Notes under the pieces: generated by a model
What the model was told of the DNA's origin: nothing
Seen by the model: the letters and a program-made list of their open reading frames with translations, nothing else
Databases searched by the model: none
Assembly (NCBI RefSeq): GCF_024704835.1
Contig: NZ_JAMXBE010000004.1
Location: 1-64,000, forward strand
Source: Parapedobacter tibetensis
Lineage (GTDB): Bacteria; Bacteroidota; Bacteroidia; Sphingobacteriales; Sphingobacteriaceae
Length of the DNA: 64,000 nucleotides
Direction of reading: 5' to 3'
Position numbers and translations under genes: made by a program
Shown: positions 1-8,935 of the stretch, piece after piece
Layout: each line of letters starts with the position of its first letter
Position numbering within the stretch: the stretch's first letter is position 1

Positions 1-21
1 CGAAAGCAGCAGAAGTATCAA

Positions 22-141
22 TTGATTTCGTTCAGAAAGTCCGCTCTGCCCTGCAGAAGAAAAAATCTTAGGCCTTTTCTGTTGATTTCGTATAGAAAGT
101 TCGCTTTTTTTTGCAGAAAAAGAAATGAGTTTTTCTATAGA
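22..141. repeat. two imperfect 60-bp tandem repeats
   Basis: Two adjacent units start at 22 and 82, each opening with TTGATTTCG and sharing AGAAAGT, CGCT and TGCAGAA at the same offsets, so the period is 60 bp. The rest of the first 246 bases shows no convincing gene. A rightward open frame here merely translates the repeat. The function is unknown. Confidence 0.6.
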
Positions 142-246
142 ATAGCAAAGCCTAGAGGTGGCTTTTTATGTTTGCTTACCCCTCGTCAACCTCAACACCT
201 TCTTCCCGGAATCCGTTGTATAATAAGTCTGGGCGGGGCCGGCCTC

Positions 247-759
247 TTATTTCTTCTTCGAATACAAATTTGTGCCCCCTTTGTCAGGGTGTGGTTCAAT
301 TTTGATAAATTTCGGCATATTTTTCAGAGCATTGGTTAATGAATTGCCGTTAATTTTCCAACCATAATTGTCAGAAATAAATTTTACGATTTGTCCTCTT
401 TCTTTCGGTGTATCTAAGAAACCTGTCCTTAAAACTTTGTATTTAATGCAGTGTGGTATCGAGGGAGGGCCGCTTAATATGACGTAAATGGCTGGATTAC
501 CTTTGTATCGTTGGAGTAATTTTTCTCTTAAGTTTTCTGATGGTTTGAACCCCTTTTTGCTTAACTTTTCTAGTTCGACTTTGGTAAAGCCGACAATACC
601 GTCTAATGACTTGACTTTAATTGACTTTATGCCACTTTCGATATTAACTAGAGTTGCTCGTGATATCCCTGCTAGTAACGCAAAATCCTTTTGCGATAGG
701 CCAATCGCATCTCTTAATTCGACTACGTTTTCACTAATTGTCTTACTGGATGTATCCAT
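247..759 (-). CDS. XRE-family helix-turn-helix regulator
   Basis: A 170-residue protein with an N-terminal Cro/C1-type helix-turn-helix at about residues 10-65. The core LRDAIGLSQKDFALLAGIS followed by ATLVNIESG is the classic XRE pattern. The C-terminal ~90 residues are basic, end in a lysine run and match no domain I recognise. The ATG at 759 is preferred; a further-upstream TTG at 780 is the only way to lengthen it. It is divergent from the gene string starting near 1.1 kb and could regulate it, but that is inference from position. A type II antitoxin-like role is possible, although no toxin gene is adjacent. Confidence 0.8.
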   Translation of the reverse strand: MDTSSKTISENVVELRDAIGLSQKDFALLAGISRATLVNIESGIKSIKVKSLDGIVGFTKVELEKLSKKGFKPSENLREKLLQRYKGNPAIYVILSGPPSIPHCIKYKVLRTGFLDTPKERGQIVKFISDNYGWKINGNSLTNALKNMPKFIKIEPHPDKGGTNLYSKKK

Positions 760-806
760 AAAGCAAATGGAGTAAGACAAATAGTGATATTTTGACTAAA
801 AAAGTA

Positions 807-834
807 TTGTTTTTAAAATGATTTACTATATTTG
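807..834 (+). promoter_or_regulatory. candidate Bacteroidota promoter
   Basis: TTG at 807-809 and TATATTTG at 827-834 match the Bacteroidota -33/-7 pattern with a 17-nt spacer. It points right, toward the hairpin at 992-1071 and the small ORFs from 1117. A second -7-like TAATTTTG lies at 970-977 without a good -33 element. Confidence 0.4.
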
Positions 835-991
835 CATTGTTGATATACAAATAATTGTGTGAAAAAAGATAGAAATATAATTTAGGTATTAAAAAGTCTT
901 GCAACTCCAATCTCAGGCCAAGTGGCAAGGCAGCAGAATAAATACCTCACGCTTTCAATGGAAAAGTGCTAATTTTGCATTTCATTTCATT

Positions 992-1071
992 GAAGTGTGG
1001 GGCTGCTGTTCACCCGTCGCGACTAAAGGCCTGAGAATCTTCTGGGGTTACGGGATGCAGCCCCACACTTC
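992..1071. other. strong hairpin, possible structured RNA
   Basis: GAAGTGTGGGGCTGC at 992-1006 is perfectly complementary to 1057-1071. Inside it, CCCGT at 1013-1017 pairs with ACGGG at 1050-1054, so a 15-bp outer stem and a 5-bp inner stem are separated by a small internal loop. No T-run follows, so it is not a standard terminator. It lies between the divergent regulator and the small ORFs. It could be a leader RNA, a small RNA or a mobile-element end. Apart from this, 840-1116 holds no evident gene. Confidence 0.55.
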
Positions 1072-1116
1072 TTTGTCTGCATACCATATTGCAAGGCTTG
1101 TTGAATAAACAGGCCA

Positions 1117-1362
1117 ATGAACCAACAGAAAAAAACCATCGAATTTAAACTCATCCAGCCTATCCAAGATAGGAGAGATGATGGTCGTTTGGTATCAAAA
1201 CCATGGAAAATTACTACCGTAAACCTTTTTCAAAACATCATCAGAAGTCCCGATTGAAGGCGTTCAATGAAGTGGCTTTGGCACTTTCAAGATAGGAGAG
1301 GAGAAGTTGTTAAAAGCCATGACTACCTAAAGGAAAAGAAATCTAAATTCTTAAACGACTAA
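1117..1362 (+). pseudogene. small ORF split by an in-frame TGA
   Basis: ATG at 1117 opens a 46-codon frame that ends at TGA 1255-1257. The same frame continues with ATG at 1267 for 31 codons to TAA at 1360-1362. Both halves contain a similar QDRR segment (IQDRRDDG and FQDRRGEV), encoded by the 13-nt direct repeat CAAGATAGGAGAG at 1165 and 1288. It may be one ~81-codon gene with a nonsense mutation, or two short genes. No family is recognised. It sits at the head of the coupled gene string leading to the TlpA-like gene, where another TGA interrupts a frame. Confidence 0.4.
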
Positions 1363-1375
1363 TAACCAATACAAA

Positions 1376-1507
1376 ATGAAGCAAAAATTATGCTTGTGGG
1401 AATACTATGTCCTTATAAAAACTAACAATGCATTAGTAAAAATCGAATTTAGAAAAGTCAGTGTGCATAGACCTATGTCTATTCTAAACATGGAGGTCGC
1501 CTTATGA
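1376..1507 (+). CDS. small hypothetical protein, 43 aa
   Basis: A short frame beginning MKQKLCLWEYYVLIKT. Its stop overlaps the next start in an ATGA arrangement (next ATG at 1504, this TGA at 1505-1507), the usual sign of translational coupling and the main reason to believe in it. It is basic with no membrane segment. No family is recognised, and it may be only a leader peptide for the 133-residue protein. Confidence 0.4.
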   Translation: MKQKLCLWEYYVLIKTNNALVKIEFRKVSVHRPMSILNMEVAL

Positions 1508-1905
1508 TAACGGAGAAACTGAAATTAACCCAAGTTCCAAAGGAGTTCTTCACAAAATTTTTGGAACCCTTTGATGAAGGATACGATGCTTCCAAAATAA
1601 TCAACCAATTTTGGGAAAAATACTCACTGCAGGAAGTGATGATTAATGTCTACCAAGTCTTGCAAAAGGCGAAGGATTATGAAAACGACTACCCCCTGTT
1701 TAAGACGGGCCTCGATGGTTTTATTGGCGAGGCGGTATCGGTACTTGTAGCCCATTACTTTTATTTCCAATGGGAATTTACTGAAGAAGAAGTGGATATA
1801 CCCATAAATAAAAGTTTCCATGGAGCTGTCTACCCGAAACGAAAGGGCTTCATTGATGAGCTTCAAGCCGTTTTTGATCTTATTTCAAGAGAACCTGCCA
1901 CTTAA
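1504..1905 (+). CDS. hypothetical protein, 133 aa
   Basis: A soluble, acidic, probably all-helical protein with no signal peptide and many aromatic residues (for example VAHYFYFQWEF). It matches no family I can name. It overlaps the preceding 43-residue frame by ATGA and the following TlpA-like gene by TAATG, so it is almost certainly co-translated with them. Because the next genes encode a periplasmic thioredoxin-fold protein and a SusC/SusD pair, it is probably part of the same expression unit. A direct role in uptake cannot be shown. Confidence 0.65.
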   Translation: MITEKLKLTQVPKEFFTKFLEPFDEGYDASKIINQFWEKYSLQEVMINVYQVLQKAKDYENDYPLFKTGLDGFIGEAVSVLVAHYFYFQWEFTEEEVDIPINKSFHGAVYPKRKGFIDELQAVFDLISREPAT

Positions 1906-3305
1906 TGAACCTAATCAAAATGAAAATACAACAGAATAACAAACGAGCCGGTCTTAAGTACTGGTTGATGGCCGACAACCGACTATTGATAGCCATCCTA
2001 ACAATAAACATGTGTGCAGAAGCCCATGCACAGCGCCCCGAGCCCTCGGGGCCTGTGCCTCTGGGTATCCACATAGATAGCATCAAGCCCCTGCAAATAG
2101 GGGATACGATACCTGAAGCGCTGTTGAACCTGCCACTACAGGTGGTGAACCATCCCGAGGGTAAGGAAACCATTACGCTTGCTGACTACAAAGGAAAGCT
2201 CATCATACTGGATTTCTGGGCCACGTGATGCAACAGTTGCATTGCTGCGATGCCAACGCTGCATCAGCTCCAGCAACAATTCGGAAATAACTTGGTGATA
2301 TTGCCGGTGACCTCCGATGCGCATGGAAAGGCTGAGCAATTCCTGCGGGAAAATAAGCACATGAAAGGTTTAAAGATGCTGTCCGTTGTCGATAATGGCT
2401 CACTGAAAAAATCCTTTCCGCATGGAAGCATCCCGCACTATGCATGGCTGGACGCCGGTCCATCCTTGTCCGCGGTGACCGGTACGGACCAGCTCACACC
2501 CGATAACATAGCCAAAGCCATCTCCGGGGACCGTGTCGCGCTGGCCGAGAAACTCAATATAAACGTGGACAACCCGGATCCTTTATTCCTGGATGGCGAT
2601 TTGCTGGATACGGAGTTGCTGCAATACGCACTGCTGGTGAAAGGCCAGCATTTGGGATTGTCGACATTCCATATTGCGCGGCAAAAGCGGGGGGTTGTCA
2701 ATGGACGGATGTGCACGAATTTCCCGTTACTCGTAATGTACGAAACCGTAGCACGGCGGTTGTTCAAGTCGATAGGGGAGCGCTACTCAACAAAACGGCT
2801 GCTGATCGAATCGGACAGACCGGAATACCTTTCCTATGGACTTAGCAACGGGGAGGTCGAAGAAGAAACCTGGAATCGGTCAAACCTGTACAGCTACGAT
2901 ATCGTTGTGCCCCTACAAACAGCCGGCCAACTGGACAGCCTGATCCTCCGCATGCTCAATGGCTGCTCGGGATATAATGGAACCATGGTTTACACAAATA
3001 CCAAGTGCTATGTGCTCCGTGAAAGGGCCGGTTTCCGGGCGGAACACAATGATTCCACCGGTGCCCCGGATACACCGGGGTCCCGCAGGCTGATGCTGGC
3101 CCTGAACCATCCGGATGTGACGCGTTTGCCGGTTATAGACGAAAGCCATTTCAATGGGATATCCCCCATAGCGCTGGAAAAAGTGAAGGGGTTGCCGCTC
3201 AATGCAATCAACGAGAAGTTGGATAGCGTTGGCCTTGAACTCGTTGAAGAGGAGCGCCGGATGGCCATGTTCGCCATCCGTGACAATGACACGCCACTGA
3301 ATTAA
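1905..3305 (+). pseudogene. TlpA-like thioredoxin protein interrupted by TGA
   Basis: One 466-codon frame broken only by TGA at 2226-2228. Residues ~1-43 form a signal peptide (LLIAILTINMCAEAHA then Q). A TlpA/ResA-type thioredoxin domain follows, reading DYKGKLIILDFWAT, the TGA, then CNSCIAAMPTLHQL. The stop is exactly where the tryptophan of the WCxxC redox motif belongs, so a single TGG-to-TGA change explains it. The C-terminal ~200 residues resemble the TIGR03435-type domain often attached to Bacteroidota TlpA proteins. If translated, it would be a periplasmic disulfide reductase serving the adjacent SusC/SusD. As it stands, only a 107-residue fragment, or a 351-residue restart at 2250 without the cysteines, would be made. 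A sequencing error is possible. Confidence 0.75.
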
Positions 3306-3327
3306 AACAATCAAACCATTTTATCAC

Positions 3328-6300
3328 ATGAATTCCTTACAAGTTTACTTTTCCATTTTAATCGGATTTGCCGGCCTTTCCATTTCGCATGCGCAGCAGC
3401 CGCAACGGATACGTGTGGTAGACGGCCAAACCAATGATCCGGTTGCCGGTGCAACCGTCAAATATGTCGACCATGAAACGATGTCGGACGAGCAGGGGAC
3501 GCTGCTGCTCGCTGCCCTGAAACAAAGAGACGATGTTTTATTCAGGATCACGGCAGTGGGGTATGCCGCAAAGGATACCCTGATCCGGTTTCCGGTGGCT
3601 GGGCCGATCACTGTTGCCCTCACACCGCAGGCCCATGTCCTGGAAGAGGTGGTGGTTTCCACCGGATACCAGCAGCTTCCGAAAGAACGGGCTACAGGAT
3701 CCTTTTCGTATATCGACAACCGTGCTTTCAACGAGCAGGTCGGTACTGATGTGATGAGCAGGTTGGAAGCGGTGGCCAACAGCGTACAAGTGGACAGGAC
3801 ATCCCGGCCAAGTTCCGAACGCCTGATGGTACGCGGGTTGAATACGATAGCGGGGCCGACCGAACCGCTCATTGTCCTGGATAACTTCCCGTATGAAGGA
3901 AGCCTGGACAATATCAACCCCAACGATATACAGGATATCACCATCCTGAAAGACGCGGCCGCAGCTTCCATCTGGGGCGGCAGGGCAGGAAACGGGGTGA
4001 TCATCCTGACCACCAAAAAGGGACAGACCCGGCAGCCGCTCCATGTCGAGTTCAACAGCAACATCCACGTGGGCAGCCGACCGGATCTGTTTTATGTGCA
4101 GAAAGTTCCTTCATCGGATTTCATCGACGTGGAGATGATGCTGTTTGATGCCGGCTACTATAATGGCGATATCGACGATAGGAACAAGCCTGCATTATCG
4201 CCGGTAGTGGAGCTACTGATCCGGTGTCATGGTGCGCCTCCAGGGGAACAGGCTGCTATAGACACCGAAATCGCACGTTTGAGGGGGATGGACGTGAGAA
4301 ATGATTTCAATAAGTATGTTTACCGGCAAGCCGTGGACCAGCAATACTACCTTGGATTACGGGCGGGAACGGACCGTATGGGATGGAACATTTCGGCTGG
4401 GTACGACCGCAATGTCGACAACCTCCATGCGCGCTTCCGGAGGCTTAACCTCCGGGTGCAGCATACCATGAAGCCCGTGAAAGGACTGACGCTCAACACG
4501 GCCATGTACTATACGCAGAGCGGATCACAGGGCGGGGTGGAAGGCTACGGGCAGTTGGCATCAATGAACAACGGGCTGTTCCCCTATGCGGAATTTGCGG
4601 ATAGGGAAGGGAATCCTTTGCCGATGACCAAGACCATACGGAGGGAGTTCGTGGAGAATGAAGCCGATCCACGCCTGCTCGATTGGAAATACTATCCGCT
4701 GGAAGATGCGCGGCATATCAATCGTACAACGTCGCTGAGCAGTATACTGCTGAATGGGGGAATGAATTATTCACTGCCATCCGGCCTTGGCCTGAACGTA
4801 AACTACCAATATGAGCGCCAGCAGACCACTGGACGTAACCTCAACGGGGCGCAGAGTTTCTTCGCAAGGGACCTTGTAAACCGGTACACCCAGATCGATG
4901 GGCAAAATGGGCTAGTGTACATCGTACCGAAGGGAGGGGTACTGGATCTGTCACAGGGATTGCTGCAATCCCACAACCTGCGGGGCCAGCTTGATTTCAA
5001 CAGGGATTGGGGCAGCCATGGCATAAGCTTCATCGCCGGCTCGGAAATCCGCTCGGTGGTCAATGAGGGAAACGGCAACCGGCTGTACGGTTACAACAGT
5101 GACATATTGACCCATGGCAACGTAAACCATAACCAGGCATATCCGGATTACATATCCGGAAGAACATCATTCATCCCGGATGGCAGATCCCTTTCAAGTA
5201 CAACAAACCGCTATGTGGCAATGTACTCAAATCTGTCTTACAACTTCAGGGGCCGGTACCTTTTCTCGTTAAGCGGTAGGCAGGATGCCTCAAACCTGTT
5301 TGGACTGAACATAAACGACAAATGGAACCCGCTATGGTCCACGGGTGTCAGCTGGGATCTGTCCAAGGAAGAATTCTATGGGCTTGATTGGTTGCCATAC
5401 CTCAAATTCAGGTGGACATATGGCAAAAGCGGCAACGTGAACCCCGAAATGGTGGCGCTCACGACCATACAGTATATGCCCATCCTCTCATTGATTACAC
5501 AGACACCCTATTCGAGGTTCAATAACTATGCGAATCCGGAGTTGAGGTGGGAGACGGTAGCGACCATGAATGCGGGGATCGATTTCAGAACGAAGAACAA
5601 CCGGATAAATGGAAGCCTGGAGTTTTATACCAAGCGGGGGGAAGACCTGTATGGTCCGGCGCCGGTCGATTATACCGCCGGAGTGGGTTACACCATCACC
5701 CGAAACGTGGCGAGCATAAAAGCCCGAGGAGTCGATGTGGAGTTGAACACGCTGAATCTGGATGCAGGATTTCAATGGCGGTCCCGCGCCAACCTAAGCT
5801 TAAACAAAGAGTGGGTAACTGATTATCATTTGTCCGATCTGCGTGCCAATCGTTTCGTCGGCTTGACCAATCCGATATCGGGTGTTGAGGGAAAACCCGT
5901 ACGATCAATTTATTCGTACAAATGGGCTGGACTGGATCCGGAAACAGGTGAGGCAAGGGGGTATCATGGAACTGAAATCAGCAAAAACTACAGGGGGTTG
6001 ACGGGCAATGATGTGCTCCTCGATGACTTGGTCTACCATGGGTCAACCCTTCCTACGGTGTTCGGCTCATTGGGCAATACATTATCGTACAGGGATTTCT
6101 TCCTGACAGCCGGGATAACCTACAAATTCGGTTACTATTTCAGGAGGGAGACGATAAACTATACCGCTCTTTTCGGCAATTTCAATGGGCATGGCGATTT
6201 CATGAAACGCTGGAAAGAGCCGGGAGACGAAGTCTTTACGGATGTCCCGGCAATGCAATATCCCATCCCCGCCCGATCTGAATCCTTCTTCCAGATGGCT

Positions 6301-6543
6301 GAACCGTTTATGGAGCGGGGCGATCACATCCGGCTGCAATACATAAACATAGGATATGAGTTGACGAAAGCAGTGTTGCCAACAATGCCCTTCAAAAAAA
6401 TGGTCTTTTCCTTGAATTTCGCTAATCTGGGTTTACTATGGAAATCGACCAAGGCGCCCGTGGATCCGGATTTTACCAATGCGCAGTCCACATCGGCTCC
6501 CACGCCATTGACTTGGACGGTGGGCTTGCGGGTAGATTTATAG
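3328..6543 (+). CDS. SusC/RagA-family TonB-linked receptor
   Basis: A 1071-residue outer-membrane transporter. After a signal peptide (to about residue 22) comes a carboxypeptidase-like regulatory domain (~25-105; RVVDGQTNDPVAGATVKY). The TonB plug follows, with the SusC signature VVVSTGYQ, then LMVRGLNTIAGPTEPLIVLD and ILKDAAAASIWGGRAGNGVI. The remainder is a 22-strand-type barrel ending WTVGLRVDL. It pairs with the SusD downstream and follows the TlpA-like gene by 22 bp. Cargo cannot be read from sequence. SusC/SusD pairs next to TlpA-like proteins without glycosidases are often associated with peptide or non-glycan uptake (inference). The length is typical. Confidence 0.93.
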   Translation: MNSLQVYFSILIGFAGLSISHAQQPQRIRVVDGQTNDPVAGATVKYVDHETMSDEQGTLLLAALKQRDDVLFRITAVGYAAKDTLIRFPVAGPITVALTPQAHVLEEVVVSTGYQQLPKERATGSFSYIDNRAFNEQVGTDVMSRLEAVANSVQVDRTSRPSSERLMVRGLNTIAGPTEPLIVLDNFPYEGSLDNINPNDIQDITILKDAAAASIWGGRAGNGVIILTTKKGQTRQPLHVEFNSNIHVGSRPDLFYVQKVPSSDFIDVEMMLFDAGYYNGDIDDRNKPALSPVVELLIRCHGAPPGEQAAIDTEIARLRGMDVRNDFNKYVYRQAVDQQYYLGLRAGTDRMGWNISAGYDRNVDNLHARFRRLNLRVQHTMKPVKGLTLNTAMYYTQSGSQGGVEGYGQLASMNNGLFPYAEFADREGNPLPMTKTIRREFVENEADPRLLDWKYYPLEDARHINRTTSLSSILLNGGMNYSLPSGLGLNVNYQYERQQTTGRNLNGAQSFFARDLVNRYTQIDGQNGLVYIVPKGGVLDLSQGLLQSHNLRGQLDFNRDWGSHGISFIAGSEIRSVVNEGNGNRLYGYNSDILTHGNVNHNQAYPDYISGRTSFIPDGRSLSSTTNRYVAMYSNLSYNFRGRYLFSLSGRQDASNLFGLNINDKWNPLWSTGVSWDLSKEEFYGLDWLPYLKFRWTYGKSGNVNPEMVALTTIQYMPILSLITQTPYSRFNNYANPELRWETVATMNAGIDFRTKNNRINGSLEFYTKRGEDLYGPAPVDYTAGVGYTITRNVASIKARGVDVELNTLNLDAGFQWRSRANLSLNKEWVTDYHLSDLRANRFVGLTNPISGVEGKPVRSIYSYKWAGLDPETGEARGYHGTEISKNYRGLTGNDVLLDDLVYHGSTLPTVFGSLGNTLSYRDFFLTAGITYKFGYYFRRETINYTALFGNFNGHGDFMKRWKEPGDEVFTDVPAMQYPIPARSESFFQMAEPFMERGDHIRLQYINIGYELTKAVLPTMPFKKMVFSLNFANLGLLWKSTKAPVDPDFTNAQSTSAPTPLTWTVGLRVDL

Positions 6544-6554
6544 CACTAAAAACA

Positions 6555-7967
6555 ATGATGGAAATGAAACGTATCAAATCAATATTTACAGTTGTTGCAA
6601 TGGCGGGCGTTGCCTGCGCCTGCCAGGGTTTTCTTGATGTGAAACCCGATAAGAGTCTCACGGTACCATCGGGTCTGGACGATCTGCTATCATTGCTGGA
6701 CAACCAGGGGGTGTATTTGACGGTGTCCAATGCCGGTGAAATCAGCTCGGACGACTTCCACGTGACCGATGAAGATCTGGCTTCGCTATCATCCGATTGG
6801 CACAGGAGGATTTACGCCTGGGAGAGCGATTTTCTTTTCGAAAATCGGTCCAGGGATTGGAACGTCATGTTTGCAACCCCTATTTATTATTGCAACTCCA
6901 TGCTGGAGCATCTCGAAAATATCGAGCGGAATACGCAAAACCAGGCACTGTTTGATAATATCAAAGGGTCGGCCAAGCTTATCAGGGCGAGGACGCTGTT
7001 CCATGCTTCGCTTATCTGGACACTGGCCTATGATGAACGCACCGCGGGTTCGACGTTGGGTCTTCCCCTGCGGAAAAGCACGGATTTCAATGAGCTGTCG
7101 GTAAGGGCCAGCCTCAAGGAAACGTATGACTTTATTCTCGCCGACTTACAGGAATCGGTAGCCTTGCTGCCCGAAACCCCGCTCCATGTTGTCCGGCCGT
7201 CAAAGCCGGCAGCTTATGGGCTGCTGGCCCGTATACATCTTTATATGGGGGATTATGAAAAGGCATTTTCCTATGCCGACTCCTGTTTGAGAATAAAGGA
7301 TACATTGATGGATTATAACGAATTGGACACGGATCTGGCCAACCCGATACCACAGTACAATCCGGAGGTCATCCTTGATTATGCCATGGTAGCCGAGCAA
7401 GTTCTAAGTATATCGAGGGCGCGGATCAAACCGGAGATCATCAATAGCTACGAAAGTGGGGATTTGAGGCAACGGATTTTTTTCACCCTCGGTCAAGATG
7501 GAATCATGGGGTTCCGGGGCAGTTATTCCGGTATGACGGTTACGCTTTTTGCAGGGATTGCCACCGACGAGATCTATTTGATACGTGCGGAATGCAGTGC
7601 TAGGATGGGGAATGTACAGGACGCTTTGGCAGATCTGAACCGATTGCTTTCGAAACGATATGAAAACCGGGAGGGCACATCACTTCATATGCCCATCACC
7701 TCGGGCCAATGGGAAGAAGTCCTGCAGGTGGTAATGGAGGAACGCCGTAAGGAACTGATCTTCCGCGGGCTACGGTGGTATGACCTGAAGCGGCTGAATA
7801 GGGATGGGGCAAACATTGAAATGGTCAGGCTGATCGACGGCCAACAGCGGACGTTTCCGCCGAGTGATCTGCGGTACTCCTTCGGTGTGGCTCCGCTGCT
7901 GCACCGGAAAACGAACGGAGAACAAGCGGAGAACAACCGGACAATAAGCGGAGAAATGGCTTCGTGA
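6555..7967 (+). CDS. RagB/SusD-family lipoprotein
   Basis: About 470 residues. The start at 6555 gives a lipoprotein signal (MKRIKSIFTVVAMAGVACAC, a lipobox-like end) followed by GFLDVKPDKSLTVPS. Family marks are the TPR-like helices, AKLIRARTLFHASLIWTLAY, DEIYLIRAECSARMGN, and VMEERRKELIFRGLRWYDLK near the C-terminus. It is the substrate-binding surface partner of the SusC just upstream. The C-terminus is odd. After FPPSDLRYSF, where these proteins usually read a PIP-type strand, the sequence becomes VAPLLHRKTNGEQ and is encoded by repeated GCGGAGAA motifs. A late frameshift is likely. A longer upstream start at 6438 would overlap SusC and is not needed. Confidence 0.88.
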   Translation: MMEMKRIKSIFTVVAMAGVACACQGFLDVKPDKSLTVPSGLDDLLSLLDNQGVYLTVSNAGEISSDDFHVTDEDLASLSSDWHRRIYAWESDFLFENRSRDWNVMFATPIYYCNSMLEHLENIERNTQNQALFDNIKGSAKLIRARTLFHASLIWTLAYDERTAGSTLGLPLRKSTDFNELSVRASLKETYDFILADLQESVALLPETPLHVVRPSKPAAYGLLARIHLYMGDYEKAFSYADSCLRIKDTLMDYNELDTDLANPIPQYNPEVILDYAMVAEQVLSISRARIKPEIINSYESGDLRQRIFFTLGQDGIMGFRGSYSGMTVTLFAGIATDEIYLIRAECSARMGNVQDALADLNRLLSKRYENREGTSLHMPITSGQWEEVLQVVMEERRKELIFRGLRWYDLKRLNRDGANIEMVRLIDGQQRTFPPSDLRYSFGVAPLLHRKTNGEQAENNRTISGEMAS

Positions 7968-8208
7968 GTGCTGCACGGGTACCCCGCAGGCACGGCATGG
8001 ATGCGTAGGCACAACGGAATTGCTCCGGATACTCCGCGGAGCGGGTTCGTTTTTCTTCGCCTTCCTACGCTCTTCTACTAATTCCTTCACTTAATCTTTC
8101 GGCGTAGGTGGGCTGCCTTATGTTTGCCCTTGTGATACAGCAAACCACCGGTGGAATGAACGTATCCATGTTAGTTAACAGATTAGTGAATTTTAATTTT
8201 TTAATGTT

Positions 8209-8856
8209 ATGGCAACTTACAAACAGGGCGTAAATGGCGCCTTCTCCGGCAAAGCCGGCAGTGTAGTGGGCAGCAACTGGCGCAGCATCGGATATCTGCG
8301 CGGATTGTCCCGCTTCAAAAACAAATCAAATTCACCCAAACAGGCGGCGCAACGCATGCGTTTCGGCATGGCGGTGAGCTTTTTGCAACCCATGAAATCG
8401 CTGTTGCGCATCGGCTTCAACGACCGCGCCCGGGGCCGCAACACGGGTTTCAACCAGGGCCTTCGACGCTTCGTCAACCAAGCCGTGGTGGGCGAATATC
8501 CAGACCTGCAGATCGATTATTCGCAGGTGTCTCTGAGTCGTGGCGCACTTGAGAAGCTCATCGGGTTGTCGGCAGTGTCGGATACCCCGAACATGGTGGC
8601 GATACATTGGGCAAACTTACATGACCCGGCGTCTGAATCCGCTTTTGCGGATGACCAGCTCATCGTGGTGTTGTACAACCGCACGGAAGATATCTTCACC
8701 TCTAACCGGAGTGCCGTGCGGCAGGATGAAACCCTTCAACTGGAACTTCCGTCGGCATTTGTCGGCCATGAGTTCCACATATGGGTATTCGCCCGGCACC
8801 GTGAGGGTGTCGAGGTTTCCACCAGTCAATATGCAGGCACGGTAGTGCTCGCCTAG
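8209..8856 (+). CDS. DUF6266-family protein
   Basis: A 215-residue protein beginning MATYKQGVNGAFSGKAGSVV followed by GSNWRSIGYLRG. This is the hallmark N-terminus of DUF6266, a Bacteroidota-restricted family of unknown function that often appears in several copies near phage-like genes. There is no signal peptide or membrane segment. The N-terminal half is basic and glycine-rich; the C-terminal half looks like a beta-sandwich (LIVVLYN, FHIWVFARH). It is followed by a strong terminator, so it can be expressed alone. It is the first gene of the compact set with a holin-like membrane protein and a CHAP amidase, hinting at a phage-derived structural role (inference). Confidence 0.8.
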   Translation: MATYKQGVNGAFSGKAGSVVGSNWRSIGYLRGLSRFKNKSNSPKQAAQRMRFGMAVSFLQPMKSLLRIGFNDRARGRNTGFNQGLRRFVNQAVVGEYPDLQIDYSQVSLSRGALEKLIGLSAVSDTPNMVAIHWANLHDPASESAFADDQLIVVLYNRTEDIFTSNRSAVRQDETLQLELPSAFVGHEFHIWVFARHREGVEVSTSQYAGTVVLA

Positions 8857-8861
8857 TGGGT

Positions 8862-8901
8862 AAGGTGGTGGGGAGCCATGGTGGTTCCCCCGCCACCTTT
8901 T
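8862..8901 (+). terminator. rho-independent terminator
   Basis: AAGGTGGTGGGG (8862-8873) pairs with CCCCGCCACCTT (8888-8899), a 12-bp stem with one G-U pair, followed by a short T-run. It lies directly after the DUF6266 gene. Confidence 0.75.
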
Positions 8902-8935
8902 AATGTTTGATGTTTAACTTTTAACTTCTGAAAAT

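Noticed and set aside
22-141. CRISPR array
   Set aside because: Only two directly adjacent imperfect units, no spacers and no cas genes.
22-339. Rightward 105-codon frame
   Set aside because: It translates the 60-bp repeat and then overlaps the regulator gene's end; no start signal or family resemblance.
2220-2240. Selenocysteine at the TGA of the TlpA-like gene
   Set aside because: The TGA replaces the tryptophan, not a cysteine, of WCxxC; both cysteines are present and no SECIS-like hairpin is visible just after it.
1117-3305. TGA reassigned to tryptophan in this genome
   Set aside because: Many clear genes end in TGA (for example at 10020, 34934 and 36022), so the standard bacterial code applies.
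3345-4064. Long antisense frames inside the first SusC gene
   Set aside because: Shadow frames of a strongly supported gene; Ser/Arg-rich composition typical of reverse reading.
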